Part shown: piece after piece, positions 1-6,141 of the stretch
Position numbering within the stretch: position 1 is the stretch's first letter
How the letters are laid out: the number at the start of each line of letters is the position of its first letter
NCBI GenBank assembly: GCA_013044415.1
Contig: JABEUO010000188.1
Coordinates: forward strand, 1-9,205
DNA length: 9,205 bases
DNA from: Acidimicrobiaceae bacterium
GTDB taxonomy: Bacteria > Actinomycetota > Acidimicrobiia > Acidimicrobiales > Acidimicrobiaceae
Reading direction: 5' to 3'
Translations under genes and position numbers: made by a program
Notes under the pieces: model-generated
What the model was told of the DNA's origin: nothing
Seen by the model: the letters and a program-made list of their open reading frames with translations, nothing else
The model's database searches: none

Positions 1-662
1 ACCCCGGGCGCACAGCTGGCGAGCATAGATAGCGTGGCGGTGATGCCCTCGAATGAGGATCCGTAGCCCGTTGACGTCGGTACCGCTACTACCGGGGCAG
101 AGACTAGTCCACCGACCACCGAGGCTAGCGACGCTTCCATCCCTGCGATGACAATCACCACATCGACCGCCATAATCATCCCCAGCCTCTCGAAGAGTCT
201 GTGAATTCCAGCCACCCCCACGTCAGATATCAGCTCAGACTCGATCCCGAGCGCAAAGAGCGTCGCCTCGGCTTCGTGCGCCACAGCTAGGTCCGAAGTA
301 CCCGCACTCACCAGTGCTACCCTGCCTCCGGTTCGAGATGTAGGCTTGCCTACTGCGGTGAAGTAACTAAATCCGCTGCCCAGAGGAGGAAACACTTCGA
401 GTTCGTAGGGCTTCTCGCAGAGTTCTGCTGCGAGTGACTCGCTGCAGCGGGTAACGATCGTCGGACCGTCGAGTTCGAGGTGCCTCTTGGCGATGGCGAG
501 GACCTGCTCCTTTGTCTTTGAAGGAGCATAGATCGCCTCGGGCAGGCCGGTCCTTTTAAGCCTTGAAGAGTCGACAATTGCATAGCCTCCGACACCATTG
601 ACGTCAAAATCGTGGTCAAAAAGTGGTGCGTCCGGTTCCGGCTTGGGGTGATCTGGTGCCAT
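1..662 (-). CDS. larB: LarB, pyridinium-3,5-biscarboxylate mononucleotide synthase (partial, 3' end missing)
   Basis: LarB starts synthesis of the nickel-pincer nucleotide cofactor of lactate racemase-type enzymes: it carboxylates the pyridinium ring of nicotinate adenine dinucleotide and cleaves its phosphoanhydride; LarE and LarC then add sulfur and nickel (family knowledge). Translated on the minus strand, 220 codons are open to the window edge. A variable N-terminal part (about 1-112) is followed by the PurE-like domain: VSAGTSDLAVAHEA near 118-131, DVGVAGIHRL near 147-156, AGMEASLASVVGGL near 173-186, VPTSTGYGSSF near 194-204 and the conserved Cys in ASCAPG (C217). About 30 residues should be missing. 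The ATG at 662-660 has AAGGA just upstream. PurE itself is the alternative, but the long N-terminal part and the AGMEASL/TGYGSSF motifs favour LarB. It is divergent from the Fic gene; whether larC or larE follows cannot be seen. Confidence 0.93.
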   Translation of the reverse strand, partial: MAPDHPKPEPDAPLFDHDFDVNGVGGYAIVDSSRLKRTGLPEAIYAPSKTKEQVLAIAKRHLELDGPTIVTRCSESLAAELCEKPYELEVFPPLGSGFSYFTAVGKPTSRTGGRVALVSAGTSDLAVAHEAEATLFALGIESELISDVGVAGIHRLFERLGMIMAVDVVIVIAGMEASLASVVGGLVSAPVVAVPTSTGYGSSFEGITATLSMLASCAPG

Positions 663-670
663 ATATTCCT

Positions 671-685
671 TCAGCCTAGGAGCAT
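671..685 (-). promoter_or_regulatory. Possible four-codon upstream ORF in the larB leader
   Basis: On the minus strand an AGGAG (697-693) lies 7 nt before an ATG (685-683) that opens a frame of only four sense codons (M-L-L-G) ending in TGA at 673-671, 8 nt before the larB ATG. The Shine-Dalgarno for this minimal ORF is better than larB's own AAGGA. It could couple or tune larB translation by re-initiation, but so short a frame can also arise by chance. Confidence 0.25.
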
Positions 686-1172
686 AGAAGAACTCCTAAA
701 GCGACCACAAAGGCGGTGAGCTTCCAGCCGTTAAATGATGACAACTGGCCAAGTCGACGACCATTTCTAGTACAAATCCCAATTAAGGAGACCTCTAGCG
801 CTTTAGAAAGATTGATCCATAGGCCTCAAACAGTTACCGCTTGCCTACCGCAAGTTGAAACTTGGCTTTGGAGGATCCTCGGGCCACCGTTGCTTTTTAG
901 CTGGCCACTGCTCCAAAGTCAGTGGCTCCACCCCTCCTACAATCAACGAAGGAACATAAGCTCCTCTGTCCGTCTTTGAACGGAATCGAAGCCTGCTCAT
1001 CCATCTCCATCAGCTGAGAATGTGGCTCCTCGGGGGAACTCGGACAGGCGTAGGGCGAGCAGCTACCATGAAACTGGAGGACCTCGACGGCGTGACCACC
1101 CAGCCCAAGCGCCAGCCCATTGTACAAGGATCGTCTCTCTCGAGAATGCGACTGGTACGATCCTATGAGGGT

Positions 1173-1179
1173 GGGAAGG
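1173..1179 (+). promoter_or_regulatory. Shine-Dalgarno-like GGGAAGG before the preferred Fic start
   Basis: This purine run lies 9 nt before GTG 1189. The other in-frame starts, TTG 1120 and ATG 1165, have no comparable element, so it is the main reason for choosing 1189. Confidence 0.4.
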
Positions 1180-1188
1180 CGGCATGAC

Positions 1189-1944
1189 GTGAATCTATTT
1201 GAGATACTTGGGTTCACCTGGGATAGGGACCTGATCCCCGATACGGTTCCGATACATTCCGTTGAGCGCTCTTACTTCCGGTTCCATAGGATGCTCCCCG
1301 AGTTCGTTTGGGACGCTGGTGTGCTAGAGGGAAATCCCTTTACCTTTCCTGAAGTGCAAACTCTGCTCGATGGAGTAACCGTTGGCGGCCATAAGCTATC
1401 AGATCAAGAACAGATCTTGAATCTTGCCAAAAGTTCCAAACACCTTCTTGCACAGGTGAAATCAGGGCGATTCAGACTCGACAAGGCTTCCTTTTGCGAG
1501 CTTCATGGGATAGTCGCCCGCAACGAGGCACTTGAATGGGGTCATTTTCGTGGCGAGGGGCAGGAGACAAACTATACGCCCGAGGTGAGCTTGGGCGAGT
1601 TCGGTCGATATTCACCACTGCCAACTATGGCGGGTGCTCGAGAACTGAATAGGGTATTTGCCAACTGCGTGGACGCACTGAGTGAGGGTCATTTACAGCC
1701 ATTCGAGAGAGGTCTAGTGTTCTTCCTTTTCGGATCTTTGCAGCAATTTTTCTTTGACGGCAACGAGCGAACGTCACGTTTCATGATGAACGGCGTTCTA
1801 ATGGCAAATGGTATCGATGCGATTAGCGTTCCAGCTGCTCAATCCCAAAGTTTCAACGAAAAGATGGTAAGGTTCTACCTTTCCAAAGACGCCAGTGAGA
1901 TGATGAACTTCCTCATTGGCTGTCATCCAGAGTTTGCAGGCTAA
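1189..1944 (+). CDS. Fic-fold protein with degenerate catalytic motif
   Basis: Fic enzymes transfer AMP or related groups to target hydroxyls through HxFx(D/E)GN(G/K)RxxR. From GTG 1189 this is 251 aa. An N-terminal helix, AGVLEGN (43-49) followed by PFTFPEVQTLL, matches the built-in inhibitory helix of class II Fic proteins ((S/T)xxxE(G/N)), with Ala where Ser/Thr is usual and E47 kept. The helical core contains ELHGIVAR and ends with the Fic loop QFFFDGNERTSR (186-197), then FMMNGVLM, ISVPAAQSQ and FNEKMVRFY. In the loop the catalytic His is Gln186 (CAA) and the G/K position is Glu193; F188, D190, G191, N192, R194 and R197 remain. The frame is intact and the scaffold well conserved, so this does not look like a decaying pseudogene, but AMP transfer is doubtful. 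The start is uncertain: TTG 1120 would add 23 residues and ATG 1165 eight. The gene stands alone, so its target cannot be guessed. Confidence 0.85.
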   Translation: MNLFEILGFTWDRDLIPDTVPIHSVERSYFRFHRMLPEFVWDAGVLEGNPFTFPEVQTLLDGVTVGGHKLSDQEQILNLAKSSKHLLAQVKSGRFRLDKASFCELHGIVARNEALEWGHFRGEGQETNYTPEVSLGEFGRYSPLPTMAGARELNRVFANCVDALSEGHLQPFERGLVFFLFGSLQQFFFDGNERTSRFMMNGVLMANGIDAISVPAAQSQSFNEKMVRFYLSKDASEMMNFLIGCHPEFAG

Positions 1945-2345
1945 AGCGAGGCACTAAGCGGCTGTGGGTTAAAATAATCCATCCGGTTTTTCGGTTCGAG
2001 GGTAATTCAACCGGTGGGCCGGCTATTCCTGCTGCTTCCCTTAGAGATCTCCGATTCTTTTTCGGAACGTCGATCCCTCACGCTATGACAAATTCGCCGA
2101 TAAATTCCTCGTGGCTGAGCCCATCGACTTGAAGACCCACCATTCACGAATCGTGTCGGCGCTCTGCGGAGATCGATGGTTAATTTGCGGCCATAAATGG
2201 CAAGTTGTCAGCCGCATCGGATGTCAAAAAGAATTGATCTACTACCGGGTCGATTCAAAATTAATTATTAGCTCACAAGGAGACTTAGTGATACCATTGT
2301 CGCTGGTGTTCTAGTGGTAACTAGCTGATTTTGGAGATAAAAAAG
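1945..2345. other. Intergenic region, no convincing gene
   Basis: There are only weak signals. A short imperfect hairpin (1992-2013: CGGTT paired with AACCG, plus two inner pairs after a bulge) lies about 50 nt after the Fic stop and could be a terminator without a T-run. A small inverted repeat, GCCAT/ATGGC, spans 2190-2201. The stretch 2250-2270 is AT-rich and, with TTGATC at 2234-2239, could form part of the promoter for the downstream crotonase gene. A 67-codon frame from GTG 2111 to 2314 has no ribosome site and no recognisable motif. Confidence 0.4.
2333..2336 (+). promoter_or_regulatory. Shine-Dalgarno GGAG deciding the crotonase start
   Basis: GGAG lies 9 nt before GTG 2346. It overlaps the only longer in-frame start (TTG 2331), which would add five residues and has no ribosome site of its own. 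Confidence 0.55.
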
Positions 2346-3152
2346 GTGAGTAATTCTTCGGTAAGGTCCACAAAGCACGGGGCAATTACCGTCATCTCTC
2401 TTTTTCGTCCCGAGACCAAAAACTCAGTCGATCGAGAGACGGCCGCTGAACTCTCCCAGGCCTTCAGGGACTTTGAATTAGACGACACCTCCCCTGTGGC
2501 CGTACTATACGGAGAGGGTGGAACCTTCTGCTCCGGCGCCGACCTGAAAGCCATCGGTAGCCCGAGGGTGAACAGGATTGAGCCGACCGGTGACGGTCCG
2601 ATGGGGCCGACGAGAATGCGCCTTAGCAAACCGACAATCGCCGCTATAACCGGTCATGCGGTGGCTGGTGGTCTCGAGCTCGCACTCTGGTGTGACCTGA
2701 GGGTAATAGACAGGTCGGCGGTATTTGGCGTTTTTTGTCGGCGTTGGGGGGTCCCATTGATCGATGGCGGGACCATCCGTCTCCCCAGGCTGATCGGTGA
2801 GTCGAGGGCGATGGACTTGATATTAACCGGACGAGAGGTGGAGGCGGAGGAAGCGATCTCCATTGGCCTCGCCAATCGCTTAGTCGAAACGGGAACCGTA
2901 CTGCAAAAATCGATAGAACTCGCCGAACAGATAGCTCAGTCTCCCCAGGTGACCATGAGAAATGACCGTCTTTCCGCCCTCGAACAGGCCGGAATGTCCC
3001 TCGAAGAAGCGATGTACAACGAATTCTCCCATGGGTTGGTATCCCTTAGCGATGGAGTGATTCTGCCGATGGTCCGCCAAGAGAACTCTTTTCGCCCTCC
3101 TAAAGAGGCACCCCAATCGGCCACTTTGATCGACAACTCTAAAACGTGTTAG
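2346..3152 (+). CDS. Crotonase/enoyl-CoA hydratase family protein with a Cys at one catalytic Glu position
   Basis: Crotonase-fold enzymes act on acyl-CoA thioesters (hydration, isomerisation, hydrolysis and others) in the cytoplasm. From GTG 2346 the protein is 268 aa, a normal family length. Visible are RPETKNSVD near the N-terminus, the oxyanion-hole segment FCSGADL (CSGADL at 62-67), the second oxyanion element AVAGGLELALWCD and then FGVFCRRWGVPLIDGG, RLPRLIG, LTGREVEAEEA and IGLANRLV. Aligned by eye to rat mitochondrial enoyl-CoA hydratase, the Glu144 equivalent is present (E111) but the Glu164 position is Cys131. Many bacterial proteins annotated as crotonase family carry this FCRRWGVPL signature as far as I recall, so it is probably a subfamily trait and the protein need not be a true hydratase. 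It appears monocistronic, with gaps of about 400 nt on both sides, so context gives no pathway. Confidence 0.9.
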   Translation: MSNSSVRSTKHGAITVISLFRPETKNSVDRETAAELSQAFRDFELDDTSPVAVLYGEGGTFCSGADLKAIGSPRVNRIEPTGDGPMGPTRMRLSKPTIAAITGHAVAGGLELALWCDLRVIDRSAVFGVFCRRWGVPLIDGGTIRLPRLIGESRAMDLILTGREVEAEEAISIGLANRLVETGTVLQKSIELAEQIAQSPQVTMRNDRLSALEQAGMSLEEAMYNEFSHGLVSLSDGVILPMVRQENSFRPPKEAPQSATLIDNSKTC

Positions 3153-3180
3153 CTCGACTTTAGCTACATATTCGACGACT

Positions 3181-3206
3181 ATTCAGTCGATCGCTCGACC
3201 CTGAAT
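3181..3206 (+). terminator. Hairpin downstream of the crotonase gene, possible terminator without T-run
   Basis: ATTCA (3181-3185) pairs with TGAAT (3202-3206), and GTCGA (3186-3190) pairs with TCGAC (3195-3199) around a TCGC tetraloop. Only a CC bulge (3200-3201) interrupts ten base pairs. It starts 28 nt after the crotonase stop. No T-run follows on either strand, so it is not a classical intrinsic terminator; a U-less terminator, an mRNA 3'-end stabiliser or an operator are alternatives. Confidence 0.35.
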
Positions 3207-3553
3207 GGGACGGTAAAGTGCGTTAGACAGGGCTTACGGCTGGACGGGAAGTTAACGGAATTGTTCGAACCGAACTACAGCGGGTAACCGCCGCTAAGTT
3301 GACCCGCCAAGTGGTCCCCAATTGGTATTGGCGAAGCAGATAGCTTGCCTTGCGCAATCGGCGACTCTTGATGACTTGAACTCCAAATAATCGTGTGGTC
3401 AAAGATCCCTCTGCTCCATTCGAGAGAGCTATTTGGTCCCTTTGACGATGGTGAAGGGTTTTCGAGGATGTCGACAAAGTCCCGCTCGAAAGCCCCGAAT
3501 ACGATACGAGCCGATGATCGCCAGGTCGTTGCTATTGTTAGCCTAGGCAGATT

Positions 3554-3560
3554 GGAGGAG
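3554..3560 (+). promoter_or_regulatory. Shine-Dalgarno GGAGGAG deciding the pheA TTG start
   Basis: A strong anti-16S match lies only 2-4 nt before TTG 3563. The frame is closed by TAG at 3539-3541 and no ATG, GTG or other TTG occurs before the conserved GYLGPAGTF motif, so TTG 3563 is effectively forced even though the spacing is tight. Confidence 0.6.
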
Positions 3561-3562
3561 AG

Positions 3563-4507
3563 TTGGAAAGGGCCTTTCACGGATCGAATTCTGACCGAAG
3601 CAGCGTCGGATACCTAGGACCAGCGGGCACCTTTACGGAGGAGGCCCTCCTTTCGCAGAGGGATCTCAGCGAGATGTCCATCGTCGCTATGACTTCGATC
3701 ACCGAGGTGATCGAAGCTGCGTCATCGGGGGGTATCGACTACGGCTTCGTACCGATCGAAAACTCTATCGAGGGGACGGTCCTTGCGACTCTCGATTCAC
3801 TCCTCTTTGACGCCGACCTTCTTATTCAGAGGGAAGTCTCGCTGGAAGTCCACCAAAACCTCCTCGCCGTCTCTGGTACGGATATCTCCGAAATAAGGGA
3901 GGTCTACTCCTACCCGGTGGCGACGGCCCAAGTACGTTACTTCCTACGGAACAATCTTTCTCAGGCCGAGATCAAGGCGAGCACCTCTACCGCAGAGGCC
4001 GCAAAGTTTGTAGCGGCTTCAAAAGACAGGACTAAGGCGGCGATAGCACCGATGGCCGCAGCCAAGGAGTATGGCCTAGAGGCGATTCGGTCGAGTATCG
4101 AAGATCACCCCGGGAATGAGACGAGGTTTCTCCTTTTACATCGACGTCACATCCCCAAGCCGACCGGAAATGACAAGACGACGGTCGTCTGTTTCCAGGT
4201 AACGGACCGTCCAGGGTCACTGCTGTCGATACTCGCCCAATTCTCGGCGAGGGGAATCAACTTGACCAAACTCGACTCACGACCCACCAGGAGGCAACTA
4301 GGAGAGTACTGCTTCATTATCGACCTGGAGGGCCACATAGCGGATAGCCTCGTAGCCGACTGCCTCCGGGAGCTCAGGACGACCCTTCCAGAGCTAAAAT
4401 TCCTCGGCTCATACCCGAGTTCGAGGAGTCCGAAGGTCGACGAATCCAATAATTCCCCCCAAAGGGGCGCCCAGGATTGGATCGATGAGCTAAGGGGGCG
4501 AATCTAG
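3563..4507 (+). CDS. pheA: Prephenate dehydratase with C-terminal ACT domain
   Basis: PheA decarboxylates and dehydrates prephenate to phenylpyruvate, the committed step to phenylalanine. The 314-aa protein is monofunctional: no chorismate mutase domain precedes the dehydratase domain, which begins with VGYLGPAGTFTEEA. Motifs seen are VPIENSIEGTV (PIENS at 64-68), STSTAEAAK (140-148) and the catalytic NETRF (185-189, Thr187). An ACT domain follows, with DRPGSLLSIL (RPGSLL at 216-221) and LDSRP (237-241), the equivalents of the GALL and ESRP segments that bind phenylalanine, so feedback inhibition is expected. The length fits actinobacterial PheA. About 30 residues after the ACT core form a polar tail (SPKVDESNNSPQ onward), probably flexible. 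The tRNA-Ser gene starts 25 nt after the stop and may share the transcript. Confidence 0.96.
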   Translation: MERAFHGSNSDRSSVGYLGPAGTFTEEALLSQRDLSEMSIVAMTSITEVIEAASSGGIDYGFVPIENSIEGTVLATLDSLLFDADLLIQREVSLEVHQNLLAVSGTDISEIREVYSYPVATAQVRYFLRNNLSQAEIKASTSTAEAAKFVAASKDRTKAAIAPMAAAKEYGLEAIRSSIEDHPGNETRFLLLHRRHIPKPTGNDKTTVVCFQVTDRPGSLLSILAQFSARGINLTKLDSRPTRRQLGEYCFIIDLEGHIADSLVADCLRELRTTLPELKFLGSYPSSRSPKVDESNNSPQRGAQDWIDELRGRI

Positions 4508-4532
4508 AGACTAAGTTGATCTGACATAATTC

Positions 4533-4616
4533 GGAGGGATGGCAGAGCGGACGAATGCGAAGCACTTGAAATGCTTTGGGCCAAAAGCCCCGTGGGTTCA
4601 AATCCCACTCCCTCCG
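4533..4616 (+). tRNA. tRNA-Ser, anticodon UGA
   Basis: This is a class II tRNA with a perfect seven-pair acceptor stem, GGAGGGA (4533-4539) with TCCCTCC (4609-4615), and discriminator G at 4616. The anticodon stem is AAGCA (4560-4564) / TGCTT (4572-4576) around CTTGAAA, giving TGA at 4567-4569. The long variable arm is GGGC-CAAAA-GCCC (4578-4590), and the T arm is GTGGG-TTCAAAT-CCCAC (4592-4608). The extended variable arm and the UGA anticodon agree on serine (UCN codons). CCA is not encoded, so it must be added after transcription. Confidence 0.97.
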
Positions 4617-4890
4617 CTGGTGGTTTGCTAAACCGGCTCTCATCGCCCCGGTCCCAAAAATGGCTATTCGCTAATTGTCATGCGCCAAGAGGGGTATCTT
4701 CTATTTATGTCGCAGTAATTCAAATAAGACCTGGCCTTCTATTACTCCCAAGTGGGCTTGATTGATTATCCAAACAGATCACGAATTACCCATAGTGAAT
4801 CTTAAATGAATCGAATGATCGATCAGAGTTGTCCCTCGGCTTATCGGTCGTGGTATCCTTCGGAATGGTCCGAATGAGAGTGCTTGAATC
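4617..4890. promoter_or_regulatory. Gap between tRNA-Ser and the nuclease operon, probable promoter region
   Basis: A short inverted repeat, ACCGG (4632-4636) / CCGGT (4648-4652), follows the tRNA. TTGTCA (4675-4680) and TTCTAT (4699-4704), 18 nt apart, are a weak sigma70-like candidate for the nuclease/ATPase pair. The region is more AT-rich than the genes. No protein-like frame is convincing. Confidence 0.25.
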
Positions 4891-6141
4891 ATGAAAATTC
4901 TCCATGCCGCAGACCTCCATATAGATAGTCCCTTGCGCGGCCTAGCAAAGTATGAGGGCGCACCGATCGAAGAGGTTCGAGGGGCCACTCGTCGGGCTGT
5001 CGAAAACCTGGTCGATGCGGCTGTGAGTAATGCCGTCGACTTAGTAATCGTTGCCGGTGACGTCTTCGATGGTGACTGGAAGGACTACAGCACCGGAATG
5101 TTTTGGGTGAAGCAGCTCGCCCGACTTCACGACGAGGGGATCCCCGTAGTGATCGTTTCCGGCAACCACGACGCTGCGAGCGAGATCACCAAAAGACTGA
5201 CACTTCCTCCGAACGTCACCCAGTTAGCGAGCGGTTCACCCCGGGTCAAGCGTCTCGATCACCTCGACTTGGCGGTGACCGGACAGAGCTACACCAACCG
5301 AGCCGTCGTCGACGACCTTGCGGCGAAGTTCCCCCAAGCCGATCGAGGGCTCTTCAACATAGGTCTCCTCCATACAAGCCTCGATGGACGCCCGGGCCAC
5401 GCTTCTTACGCCCCTACCACCGTTGACACCCTTCGGGGTAGGGGGTATCAATACTGGGCACTCGGACACGTCCACCAGAGAGAAGTCGTCTCAGAGGATC
5501 CATGGATCGTCTTTCCCGGCAACCTCCAGGGACGACATATTAGAGAAGCTGGACCAAAAGGGGCTTCCCTCGTCACCGTCGAAGAGAAAGAGGTTAGCTC
5601 CGTCGAACACCTCGAACTCGACGTGGTCCGATGGGCCAACTGCACCGTAGACGTGAGCGACCTTCCCACGACAGAAGGGATACTAGCGAGGATTTCCCAA
5701 GAGCTCCAGTCGGCGGTGGCGGAGGGCAATGGGCGGCTCGTCGCAGCACGGATGAACATAGTCGGGAGATCCCCGATCAATAGCGAGCTTTGGAAGGACC
5801 CTAAGGAGCTCGAAATGGAGGTCAGGGCGCTAGGAGTATCCCAGATGGACCTCTGGATCGAAAAGGTGAGGCTCGATACTAGGCACGTCGCTGAGGTAGA
5901 TGGCGGTCTGGTCGATTCGATCGGTCAAAGGGCGAAGAGGCTGCGAGACGATCCTGATCAATTGGCCGTCGTAGAATCGCTCTTTACCGATCTAAGAAAT
6001 AAGTTGCCCGCCGAGATCAATTCGATCGAAGCTTCCGGTGACGACGATCCGCCCCCTGCGTCAGCCGAACACATCAAAGCTACCCTCGACTCGGCGGTTG
6101 ACCTTATCTCGTCTCTATTGAACGAATCGCAGGTGCAATGA
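4891..6141 (+). CDS. yhaO: Mre11/SbcD-type metallophosphoesterase, DNA repair exonuclease (YhaO-like)
   Basis: Proteins of this family are the nuclease subunit of a Mre11-Rad50-like complex that processes DNA ends using two metal ions. The 416-aa sequence starts at ATG 4891 with the canonical MKILHAADLHIDSPLRGL; its ribosome site is weak. The calcineurin-like motifs are all present: DLH (D8, H10), GDVFDG (D57), GNHD (N92, H93, D94), LLH (H161) and GHVH (H193, H195), followed by FPGNLQGRH (208-216), also typical of the family. Residues from about 235 should form the capping and partner-binding regions and are less conserved. The stop overlaps the next start (ATGA), so nuclease and ATPase are translationally coupled. 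SbcD is the better known relative, but the HIDSPLRGL start and the kind of ATPase that follows point to the YhaO branch. Confidence 0.93.
   Translation: MKILHAADLHIDSPLRGLAKYEGAPIEEVRGATRRAVENLVDAAVSNAVDLVIVAGDVFDGDWKDYSTGMFWVKQLARLHDEGIPVVIVSGNHDAASEITKRLTLPPNVTQLASGSPRVKRLDHLDLAVTGQSYTNRAVVDDLAAKFPQADRGLFNIGLLHTSLDGRPGHASYAPTTVDTLRGRGYQYWALGHVHQREVVSEDPWIVFPGNLQGRHIREAGPKGASLVTVEEKEVSSVEHLELDVVRWANCTVDVSDLPTTEGILARISQELQSAVAEGNGRLVAARMNIVGRSPINSELWKDPKELEMEVRALGVSQMDLWIEKVRLDTRHVAEVDGGLVDSIGQRAKRLRDDPDQLAVVESLFTDLRNKLPAEINSIEASGDDDPPPASAEHIKATLDSAVDLISSLLNESQVQ

Larger units (their letters stand above)
663..1188. other. Divergent intergenic region between larB and the Fic gene
   Basis: It must contain the larB promoter (minus strand) and the Fic promoter (plus strand), but I cannot point to convincing -35/-10 boxes. 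An 87-codon frame from GTG 716 on the plus strand has no good ribosome site and no recognisable domain, and I treat it as chance. A 39-codon frame from ATG 1068 to TGA 1185-1187 ends one base before the preferred Fic start and could be a leader or a tiny partner gene. I see no RNA gene or repeat. Confidence 0.5.
3153..3562. other. Intergenic region upstream of pheA
   Basis: Besides the hairpin at 3181-3206, an inverted repeat GCGGGT (3280-3285) / ACCCGC (3302-3307) is visible, separated by 16 nt. I found no Phe-rich leader peptide, T-box-like element or recognisable protein in any frame. The longer frames (minus 3275-3580 and plus 3393-3617) have no family motifs and the latter runs into the pheA coding region. 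The pheA promoter should be here but I cannot place it. Confidence 0.4.

Noticed and set aside
716..979. 87-codon plus-strand frame in the larB/Fic gap
   Set aside because: The GTG start lacks a properly spaced ribosome site, no family motif is visible, and it lies where the larB promoter and leader should be.
1189..1944. Fic protein plus neighbours as a toxin-antitoxin module
   Set aside because: The inhibitory helix is built into the protein, the catalytic His is absent and the only small upstream frame lacks the antitoxin motif.
2111..2314. 67-codon plus-strand frame before the crotonase gene
   Set aside because: No ribosome site before GTG 2111 and no recognised domain; its pattern of hydrophobic and Trp residues is mildly protein-like, but not enough to call a gene.
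3280..3307. GCGGGT/ACCCGC inverted repeat as a pheA attenuator
   Set aside because: Only six base pairs with a 16-nt loop, about 255 nt upstream of pheA, with no leader peptide and no T-run.
3275..3580. 101-codon minus-strand frame upstream of and overlapping the pheA start
   Set aside because: It overlaps the pheA ribosome site and first codons, has no recognisable motif and a composition unlike the real genes here.
4533..4616. tRNA-Ser as an integration site for a mobile element
   Set aside because: No second copy of the tRNA 3' end was seen in the window and no integrase is nearby; the genes on both sides are housekeeping types.
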